DNA from: UBA3102 sp964413055
GTDB lineage: Bacteria > Bacillota > Desulfotomaculia > Desulfotomaculales > Pelotomaculaceae
Assembly: GCA_964413055.1 (NCBI GenBank)
Contig: CAYPRB010000009.1
Location: 1 to 64,000 of the forward strand
Length of the DNA stretch: 64,000 nucleotides
Direction of reading: 5' to 3'
The translations under genes and the position numbers were made by a program. Shown here in pieces: positions 58,731 through 64,000 of the stretch. Below the pieces are notes generated by a model. It saw only the letters and a program-made list of their open reading frames with translations. It had not been told where the DNA came from and did not search any database. Position 1 is the first letter of the stretch. Every line of letters begins with the position of its first letter.

Positions 58731-58886
58731 AGTCGTTACACTTAAGGTATATGCTATGGGGTAGCGACTGATGTGTTTTGGCTGATGGTAGGGCTGGAAG
58801 CGGTTCTGCCAAATCAATGGTGGAAAGGGGGGGCTTGAATAAGGGTTAGCGTTTAAACCTGGGTTCAGTGTCCAAACCCTTTTTTC
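58731..58886 (+). ncRNA. Structured leader with terminator upstream of tupA, riboswitch candidate
   Basis: AGTCGTTA (58731-58738) pairs with TAGCGACT (58762-58769, one G-U). A second helix is possible between TTGGC and GCCAA (from about 58778 to 58812). A terminator with AAGGGTT (58841-58847) and AACCCTT (58875-58881) plus a T run ends the block. The layout of promoter, aptamer-like domain and terminator before a tungstate transporter suggests control by tungsten or a molybdenum/tungsten cofactor, but I could not match it to the known Moco motif by eye. Confidence 0.4.
58841..58886 (+). terminator. Leader terminator before tupA
   Basis: AAGGGTT (58841-58847) pairs with AACCCTT (58875-58881), enclosing a smaller hairpin, and is followed by five T. 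It is 40 bases before tupA. Confidence 0.65.
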
Positions 58887-58926
58887 ATTTCCGGGCACAA
58901 AAACAAACGTAGGAGGAGAGGGGTAA

Positions 58927-59796
58927 ATGCATAGTTTTCAGAAAAAATTTTGGGTATTGCTAACCGTATTATTACTGGCCTTCGCCGTGGTCGGTTGCAG
59001 CACCACCGGCCAGGAAGCCGGTAGCGGTGATAACGATGAAAATCAAGCGGCCGGGCAGGATTCAGTGGTGATGCTGGCAACCACGACCAGTACTTATGAC
59101 ACCGGGCTGTTGGATGTTTTGGAGCCTGATTTTGAAGAAAAAACCGGTTATGACTTGCAAATCCTTTCCAAGGGTACGGGTGCTTCCCTGGAATTAGGGA
59201 AAAACGGAGATGTGGATGTCTTGCTGGTGCATGCTAAAGACCGGGAATTGCAAATGGTAGAAGAAGGTTATTTTGTAAACCGGCATGATGTGATGTATAA
59301 CGATTTTGTCATTCTCGGCCCGGAAGATGACCCTGCGGGGATCAAAGGAATGGAAGATGCGGCAGCGGCCTTCAAGAAAATTGCTGATGCCGGATCTGAA
59401 TTTGCATCCAGGGGTGATGATTCGGGTACCAACATAAAAGAAATTTCCATCTGGGAAAAGGCTTCCGTCAGCCCGGAAGGTGGCTGGTATTTGTCATTAG
59501 GACAAGGCATGGGAGATACTTTGCGGGTTGCTAATGAAAGAACCGCCTATACCTTGGCCGACCGGGGAACTTTCCTGGCCATGAAAGACAAAATTGACTT
59601 GGTGTTGTTGGTAGAGGGAGACCCGATTCTTTTTAATCAGTACGGTGTGATGTCTGTGAATCCGGAAAAGCATGAAAACGTGAACTATGAAGGGGCTCAA
59701 GCTTTTGTTGATTATATGATTGATGACGCTACCCAGACATTAATCGGTGAGTTTAAAAAATACGACGAACAGTTATTTGTCCCCAATGCCGCATAG
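58927..59796 (+). CDS. tupA: Tungstate ABC transporter, substrate-binding lipoprotein
   Basis: A 289-residue lipoprotein (lipobox VVGC, Cys near residue 24) with the TupA signature ATTTSTYDTGLLD near residue 57, GTGASLELGKNGDVDVLLVH, and SRGDDSGTNIKE. TupA binds tungstate tightly over molybdate. Tungstate is used in aldehyde:ferredoxin and formate enzymes of anaerobes. It starts with ATG after AGGAGGAGAGG. Confidence 0.9.
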   Translation: MHSFQKKFWVLLTVLLLAFAVVGCSTTGQEAGSGDNDENQAAGQDSVVMLATTTSTYDTGLLDVLEPDFEEKTGYDLQILSKGTGASLELGKNGDVDVLLVHAKDRELQMVEEGYFVNRHDVMYNDFVILGPEDDPAGIKGMEDAAAAFKKIADAGSEFASRGDDSGTNIKEISIWEKASVSPEGGWYLSLGQGMGDTLRVANERTAYTLADRGTFLAMKDKIDLVLLVEGDPILFNQYGVMSVNPEKHENVNYEGAQAFVDYMIDDATQTLIGEFKKYDEQLFVPNAA

Positions 59797-59844
59797 TATT
59801 ATATAAAATTAATTGTTTTTCTTACGCATTTAGTAAAATTATCA

Positions 59845-59876
59845 ACCCGGTCCAATGGGCCGGGCGGTCTTTTTAA
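59845..59876 (+). terminator. Partial terminator between tupA and tupB
   Basis: CCCGGTCCA pairs with TGGGCCGGG (59846-59864, one wobble) and is followed by CGGTCTTTTTAATT. It would reduce tupBC relative to tupA, giving excess binding protein. Confidence 0.6.
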
Positions 59877-59922
59877 TTAGGTAAGATTGAGAATAGCAAT
59901 GTTAAGCTGGGAGGGTTAAAGT

Positions 59923-60612
59923 TTGGCTGATATTGGGACAGGCTTACTGCAAGCGTTTAAGTTAATAATCAGCCTGGACCGTGATTTGCTGGCCATAGTA
60001 TTTCTTTCCCTCAGGGTTTCCGGCATCGCCGTTGCAACCGCTGCTTTAATCGGTATTCCCCTGGGCGCTTTTTTAGGTATGCGACCATCTGTTTCGGTAC
60101 GCTGGTTGGAAAAGTTGATTAATACTCTGATGGGGCTTCCTCCGGTGGTGGCCGGCCTGGTTATTTACCTGTTGTTATCTAATAAGGGGCCTATCGGTCA
60201 AATGCAGTTATTGTTTACGCCCATGGCCATGATTATTGCCCAAACGGTATTGGCGACACCAATCATCACCGGTTTGTCTTTGGTTGCGGTCCGGGATAAA
60301 CACAAGGAAATCAGAGATACGGCCGTTACCTTAGGTGCCAGTCAGCAGATGATCATCTGGACGGTAATCAGGGAGGCTAAGCGGGCCATTATGGCTGCCG
60401 TGGTGGCCGGGTTCGGCAGGGTGGTGGCCGAAGTAGGGGCGGTAATGATGGTAGGCGGTAATATTCAGGGCAGCACCCGCGTCATGACCACGGCCATAGT
60501 TTTGGAAACCCGGAAGGGAAACTTTGAGCTTGCTTTGGGGTTAGGAATAATATTGCTTGTTCTTGCTTTTATTATTAACTCTTTGTTATACCGGGTGCAG
60601 GGGGAGGTGTAA
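59923..60612 (+). CDS. tupB: Tungstate ABC transporter permease
   Basis: A 229-residue permease with five to six helices and the inner-membrane coupling EAA-like loop (DTAVTLGASQQMIIWTVIRE then AKRAIMAAVVAGFGRVV). MetI/ModB-like fold. Start is TTG at 59923 after GGGAGGG. The ATPase gene follows at once. Confidence 0.88.
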   Translation: MADIGTGLLQAFKLIISLDRDLLAIVFLSLRVSGIAVATAALIGIPLGAFLGMRPSVSVRWLEKLINTLMGLPPVVAGLVIYLLLSNKGPIGQMQLLFTPMAMIIAQTVLATPIITGLSLVAVRDKHKEIRDTAVTLGASQQMIIWTVIREAKRAIMAAVVAGFGRVVAEVGAVMMVGGNIQGSTRVMTTAIVLETRKGNFELALGLGIILLVLAFIINSLLYRVQGEV

Positions 60613-60616
60613 AACA

Positions 60617-61357
60617 ATTAACCCCTTTGTTTATCAGCTTGAGAATATAAGCAAATCATACGCGGGCAAACAAGTTTTAAGTATCGATAAATTGGTTATT
60701 GAAAGAGGTAAAATTTACGGCATAATTGGACCCAGCGGCGCCGGTAAAAGTACTTTGTTACGGCTTCTTAACCTCTTGGAGCCGCCCAGCAGCGGCAATT
60801 TGCTTTTTAACGGTGTACCGGTAACAAACAAATCGGGAAAGCAGGTTTTAGAGCTGCGCAGAAAAATGACCATGGTGTTTCAAAGGCCGGTTTTGTTTGA
60901 CACTTCGGTCTACAACAATGTGAAATACGGGCTTAAAGCCCGTGGTTATGCCAGGAAAGATATCACGGAACTTGTCCATAAGGCATTGGATGAAGTGGGT
61001 TTGACGGAATTTGTCGATAGAAACGCCCGGTCTTTGTCGGGCGGTGAGGCCCAGAGGATTGCTTTGGCCAGGGCAATGGTTTTAAAACCGGAAGTGATCC
61101 TGTTGGATGAACCTACTTCCAACCTTGATCCGGCCAATGTGGCCATGATAGAAAAAATTACGGGAGGATTACATAAAAAACAGGGAACCACCGTAATCAT
61201 GGTAACGCATAATATCTTTCAAGCTCAACGCATGTCCGAGGAAATATTATTATTTTTTAAAGGAAAATTAATTGAGCGGGGGACGGCGGACCAAATTTTT
61301 AATCATCCCCGGGACGAGCGTACGGATGCTTTTATTAAAGGCGTAATGATTTATTGA
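60617..61357 (+). CDS. tupC: Tungstate ABC transporter ATPase
   Basis: About 246 residues with Walker A GPSGAGKST, Q-loop FQRP, signature LSGGEAQRIALARAM and Walker B VILLDEPTSNLDP. It powers tungstate import with TupAB. The N-terminal strand VYQLENISKSYAGKQVL is in place. No ATG, GTG or TTG precedes it in frame after the strong GGGGAGGTG at 60601-60609; the best-spaced codon is ATT at 60617. An in-frame TTG at 60557 lies inside tupB. I take 60617 as the likely start and flag it as unusual. Confidence 0.85.
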   Translation: MNPFVYQLENISKSYAGKQVLSIDKLVIERGKIYGIIGPSGAGKSTLLRLLNLLEPPSSGNLLFNGVPVTNKSGKQVLELRRKMTMVFQRPVLFDTSVYNNVKYGLKARGYARKDITELVHKALDEVGLTEFVDRNARSLSGGEAQRIALARAMVLKPEVILLDEPTSNLDPANVAMIEKITGGLHKKQGTTVIMVTHNIFQAQRMSEEILLFFKGKLIERGTADQIFNHPRDERTDAFIKGVMIY

Positions 61358-61378
61358 CATTTCTTCCGGTCAATTTTT

Positions 61379-61999
61379 TCAACTCTTCAGCTTCTGGAAC
61401 AGATCCCATAGTTTAAAACGGTATTCAATTTTAGGATTGACTTCCTTATTTTGGGAACCGGGGAGACCCAAACCCGGTTTGTTTTTTTCTTCCTGTTGAG
61501 GAGTTGCCGTTGCTTGCGACAGGTCGACGAAACACAGGGGCGGGAAAAGGACACACCACCAGTTGCTCCCTCCGCCGCTGCCGAGCACCACGCGCACTGC
61601 CTCGTAGTCACCGGCGGGCAGGATAAAGAGACCGTAATGTTTGGTCGGGAAAGCGTACCGGTCTAATTGTACAGTGACCGGGTAATTCTTGCCTGCCGCT
61701 TTTATTGTGCGTGCGGCGATTTCCCGGACGCGTGTCAAATTGGCGCCGGCCACCATTCTGGCCGAGTTAATATTTTCGGCAGCTATAAATTCAGGCGCTA
61801 CATTGCTTACAATTTCGTCTCTTACTTTTCTTTTTAGATCCTGATCCGGGACACTGTCGCTGTTGGCGATCACATGCAAGCGGATCAGGGTACCGGGGCC
61901 GTATACCGGACCCGGTTTTTCTTTCAAGATACTGATGGTTGCAATAACAACCGCTGAAAACAATAAGACGGCCAGGACCGTTTTAATTATATTACGCAC
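61379..61999 (-). CDS. spoIIR: Stage II sporulation protein R
   Basis: The 206-residue protein starts with a membrane helix (residues 5-24) and the SpoIIR motifs LIRLHVIANSDSVPDQDLKRK, then LDRYAFPTKHYG and NWWCVLFPPLCFVD. SpoIIR is a forespore signal, made under SigF and exported to activate SpoIIGA and so pro-SigE. Start is GTG after GAGGTAAAG. It is convergent with tupC. Confidence 0.93.
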   Translation of the reverse strand: MRNIIKTVLAVLLFSAVVIATISILKEKPGPVYGPGTLIRLHVIANSDSVPDQDLKRKVRDEIVSNVAPEFIAAENINSARMVAGANLTRVREIAARTIKAAGKNYPVTVQLDRYAFPTKHYGLFILPAGDYEAVRVVLGSGGGSNWWCVLFPPLCFVDLSQATATPQQEEKNKPGLGLPGSQNKEVNPKIEYRFKLWDLFQKLKS

Positions 62000-62043
62000 C
62001 GGACTTTACCTCGTTTTTATATAAAGTAAAAAACATCAACCCT

Positions 62044-62052
62044 ATTATTCCC
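62044..62052 (-). promoter_or_regulatory. Candidate SigF -10 element of spoIIR
   Basis: GGGAATAAT on the reverse strand fits the SigF/SigG -10 pattern GGnnAnAnT exactly, 45 bases upstream of the spoIIR start. The expected GCATA -35 at 15 bases upstream is not convincing. Confidence 0.35.
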
Positions 62053-62194
62053 ATAAATTACATATTGCAAGCCAGACAAAAATTTTTATTTCCGGAAGGA
62101 ATTATTGGTTACTTGTAGAAGATATGTATTTACTTTGTATATAATTTGTATAAAAACCAGTATGATTTAAAAATAAACCCGGAGGCATGGGTTC

Positions 62195-62437
62195 ATGAAA
62201 ATTGAAATCAGGGGAGCGGAAAGGCTCAGTTTCCGGGAGCGGCAGGTCGTAACACTGAAAGAAATGGGCTACTCTACCGGCCGCATAGCCGGGCAACTCG
62301 GATTAAGTTCTGGTACGGTCGCTACTTTATATCACCGTGCCAGGGCGAAGGGGTATGAGGTGGTGATTGTGATTGCCGGTCACAACCTGGGTATTTTCGG
62401 GGTTGAGGATGAAGAGGTAGAGGAGGGCAAAGCATGA
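62195..62437 (+). CDS. Helix-turn-helix protein coupled to divIC, 80 aa
   Basis: A small protein with a sigma-region-4/LuxR-type HTH: SFRERQVVTLKEMGYSTGRI then AGQLGLSSGTVATLYHRA. A second stretch, VVIVIAGHNLGIFGVE, is hydrophobic, followed by an acidic tail. It overlaps divIC by four bases (ATGA), so translation is coupled. I know of no characterised homologue; a regulator of the divIC-yabR operon is a reasonable guess. Confidence 0.6.
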   Translation: MKIEIRGAERLSFRERQVVTLKEMGYSTGRIAGQLGLSSGTVATLYHRARAKGYEVVIVIAGHNLGIFGVEDEEVEEGKA

Positions 62438-62853
62438 GCCAGGCTTTAAGAAAAGAAAACCAAGTAATTTTACCGCTGCCGCAAGACGGTCCGGCGGAAA
62501 AGACCGTCCGGCGCAAGAAGGTTTTCAGTCTTTCTAAAAGCAAGTTGCCGCTCCTGGCGGTAATATTGCTCCTTTCTTACCTGGCGGTTCTTTGCGGCAG
62601 TCAGTTTGGCAAGCTATCCGTCATGAAACAAGACGTGCAAGTTATACAGCAGCAAGTACAGGAATTAAAAGTAAAAAATTCTGCGTTGCAGGAGGAATTG
62701 CGGGCGGTCCAAAGTAATGATTTTATCGAAAAAACGGCCAGGGAAGAGCTGGGATTGATCATGCCCGGTGAGACCAGGGTAGTGCCGGTACCTCCGGGAA
62801 CGGAATTGGAAACAATAGAGGCACCTTCCCAGGAAAATATGGCACCCCATTAG
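62434..62853 (+). CDS. divIC: Cell-division protein DivIC/FtsB-like
   Basis: A 139-residue bitopic protein with a basic cytoplasmic N-terminus, one membrane helix (about residues 33-54) and an external coiled coil (VQVIQQQVQELKVKNSALQE) ending FIEKTAREELGLIMPGE. This is the usual DivIC layout, with a Pro-rich tail. It starts at an ATG within the stop of the HTH gene. yabR follows. Confidence 0.92.
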   Translation: MSQALRKENQVILPLPQDGPAEKTVRRKKVFSLSKSKLPLLAVILLLSYLAVLCGSQFGKLSVMKQDVQVIQQQVQELKVKNSALQEELRAVQSNDFIEKTAREELGLIMPGETRVVPVPPGTELETIEAPSQENMAPH

Positions 62854-62930
62854 CTTCTTGACACTCTTCATTCGTATCGCATATAATTACATTAGGTTTG
62901 GGGCAACTTAAGGGAGGAATTTTTTCAGTC

Positions 62931-63314
62931 ATGCCGGTAGAGTTGGGGAGCGTGTTGGAGGGCGTTGTCACTGGGATTACTAATTTCGGTGCATTTATTG
63001 AGTTGCCCGGAGGAGAAACCGGACTGGTGCATATTTCGGAAATAGCGGAAGTTTACGTAAAAGATGTTAATGATTTTTTAAAAACCGGTGATAAAGTGAA
63101 GGTGAAAGTGATTTCCGTAGATCCAAAAGGTAAAATTGGTCTTTCTATAAAAAAGGCTAAAACTTCGCACCGTTCGGACAGGAGGAAATTAAACTTTACC
63201 TTTGAAGAAAAGCTGTCTAAGTTTCTCAAAGAAAGCGAGGAACGTCAAATGGTTTTAAAACGGGGTTCGGAATCTAAAAGAGGAGGCCGCGGCTCCGGGA
63301 AAAAGGCGGAATAA
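62931..63314 (+). CDS. yabR: S1-domain RNA-binding protein YabR
   Basis: A 127-residue protein with an S1 domain (LEGVVTGITNFGAFIELPGG through VKVKVISVDPKGKIGLSIKK) and a basic C-terminus, matching Bacillus YabR beside divIC. The ATG at 62931 is 13 bases after AGGGAGG, which is long, but no closer start is in frame. Confidence 0.92.
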   Translation: MPVELGSVLEGVVTGITNFGAFIELPGGETGLVHISEIAEVYVKDVNDFLKTGDKVKVKVISVDPKGKIGLSIKKAKTSHRSDRRKLNFTFEEKLSKFLKESEERQMVLKRGSESKRGGRGSGKKAE

Positions 63315-63317
63315 TAT

Positions 63318-63350
63318 AAAAAGCAATTCTGTTAAGAATTGCTTTTTTTT
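63318..63350 (+). terminator. Terminator after yabR
   Basis: AAAAAGCAATTCT (63318-63330) pairs with AGAATTGCTTTTT (63335-63347) around GTTA, and the T run continues to 63350. Confidence 0.9.
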
Positions 63351-63410
63351 AATTAGATTGGTTGCAAGGCCGGGCCGGAATAATGTCTGTATTTTATAAG
63401 GTGGTTGGGC

Positions 63411-64000
63411 ATGAAGCGGGTTGCTGTTATTGAGGTAGGGACAAATTCTGTCCGGTTGCTGGTTGCTGAAAAGAACGGGTCCGGCCTGAAAATATTGAAA
63501 TCAGGCTTGCGCACCACCAGGCTGGGACAGGGAAGCGGCAGCGGGGTGCTGCAGGACGAGGCGGTGCAAAGGACCACAGCGGCTATTTTTGATTTTTACC
63601 AAGTCGCCCGGCGGTTCCGGCCGGAGAAAGTAGTGGTCGCGGCTACAAGTGCCGTGCGGGACGCCGGTAACCGGAGTGAATTTACCGGCGCGGTCAAAGA
63701 GAGGACCGGACTGCAGGTAAGGGTGCTGAACGGAGCGGAGGAGGCAGGTTTGAGTTACCGGGGGGTATTGGCGGATTTTTCTTTTGCCCCTCAAGGCACC
63801 GCTGTGGTGGATATCGGGGGCGGCAGTACGGAGATAATCTGGCTGCAAGACGGGAAACTACATTTGGAAAGTGTCAACGTAGGAGCGGTGCGGGTTACCG
63901 AGTCCGGCACGGATGCAAAAGAAATAACCGCCTGTTTGGGCCCCACCCTGGAAAAAGTTTGCCGGGCACCGGTTAATACCCTGGTGGGAGTGGGGGGAAC
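63411..64000 (+). CDS. ppx: Ppx/GppA exopolyphosphatase-family protein (N-terminal part)
   Basis: The frame is open to the window end (196 codons). It starts MKRVAVIEVGTNSVRLLVAE, the ASKHA phosphate-binding motif, followed by ATSAVRDAGNRSEF near residue 83 and VVDIGGGSTEIIWL near 133. Ppx/GppA hydrolyses polyphosphate or pppGpp. It lies where Bacillus has spoIIE and other genes. The C-terminal half is outside the window. Confidence 0.88.
   Translation, partial: MKRVAVIEVGTNSVRLLVAEKNGSGLKILKSGLRTTRLGQGSGSGVLQDEAVQRTTAAIFDFYQVARRFRPEKVVVAATSAVRDAGNRSEFTGAVKERTGLQVRVLNGAEEAGLSYRGVLADFSFAPQGTAVVDIGGGSTEIIWLQDGKLHLESVNVGAVRVTESGTDAKEITACLGPTLEKVCRAPVNTLVGVGG

Noticed and set aside
58562..58771. 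69-codon forward frame upstream of tupA
   Set aside because: The tup promoter and leader helix lie inside it, and the sequence shows no family features.

Overview
The window looks like the chromosome of a spore-forming anaerobic Firmicute of the Clostridia, most likely a Peptococcaceae / Desulfotomaculum-Pelotomaculum type organism. I infer this from near-Bacillus gene order around the origin-proximal csfB-to-yabR block, many sporulation genes (gin, yabG, spoVG, fin, spoVT, yabP, yabQ, spoIIR, cotJABC, SPOCS-domain proteins), low-to-mid GC with strong GGAGG ribosome sites and frequent TTG/GTG starts, and anaerobic metabolism genes (2-oxoacid:ferredoxin oxidoreductase, tungstate uptake, cobalamin adenosyltransferase, radical-SAM aminomutase). 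The species cannot be fixed from sequence reading alone.

Layout. 1-2.5 kb: an accessory patch with an HD-phosphohydrolase remnant, an orphan DUF262/HNH (GmrSD-like) nuclease, two tiny overlapping reverse ORFs, and copies of a 23-base repeat on both sides. 2.5-6.1 kb: P-loop protein plus four-subunit 2-oxoacid:ferredoxin oxidoreductase. 6.2-18.6 kb: gin, an HTH protein, yaaO-like decarboxylase, tmk, holB, ricT, yabA, rsmI, abrB (reverse, with a perfect Spo0A box), a T-box and metG, tatD, cobO, UPF0158, yabE and rsmA. 18.6-29.6 kb: ykuK, a glycosyltransferase, yabG, and a lineage-specific run of putative spore-surface genes (serine protease, double CAP protein, two SPOCS proteins, YbaB paralogue, small paralogous proteins, LysM L,D-transpeptidase). 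29.7-37.1 kb: ispE, a GntR regulator with a nucleotidyltransferase and a GNAT-like protein where Bacillus has purR-yabJ, then spoVG, glmU, prs and an enoyl-CoA hydratase. 37.2-40.3 kb: a c-di-AMP (ydaO-type) riboswitch in front of a glutamate 2,3-aminomutase and a UPF0316 membrane protein, then a reverse PRC-barrel gene. 40.4-52.4 kb: rplY/ctc, pth, a PrsW-like membrane protein, fin, mfd, prsA, spoVT, yabN-mazG, hup, rqcP, a SpoIID-like lipoprotein, yabP and yabQ. 52.4-62.2 kb: an insertion separating yabQ from divIC, holding malic enzyme (reverse), an XRE-regulator remnant, polysaccharide deacetylase, a two-component system, cotJABC (reverse, with a good SigE promoter), a tungstate ABC transporter with a long structured leader, and spoIIR (reverse). 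62.2-64 kb: an HTH protein, divIC, yabR and the start of a Ppx/GppA phosphatase.

How the genes fit together. Housekeeping replication, translation and cell-wall precursor genes are interleaved with sporulation genes whose candidate promoters read as SigF, SigE, SigG or SigK sites. The most informative regulatory logic is the c-di-AMP riboswitch over an aminomutase whose two substrate-selecting residues are Lys and Asn, the glutamate rather than lysine signature. Its product beta-glutamate is a known compatible solute, so the module should link the osmotic second messenger c-di-AMP to osmolyte synthesis. No rRNA, tRNA, CRISPR array, prophage or complete insertion sequence was seen.
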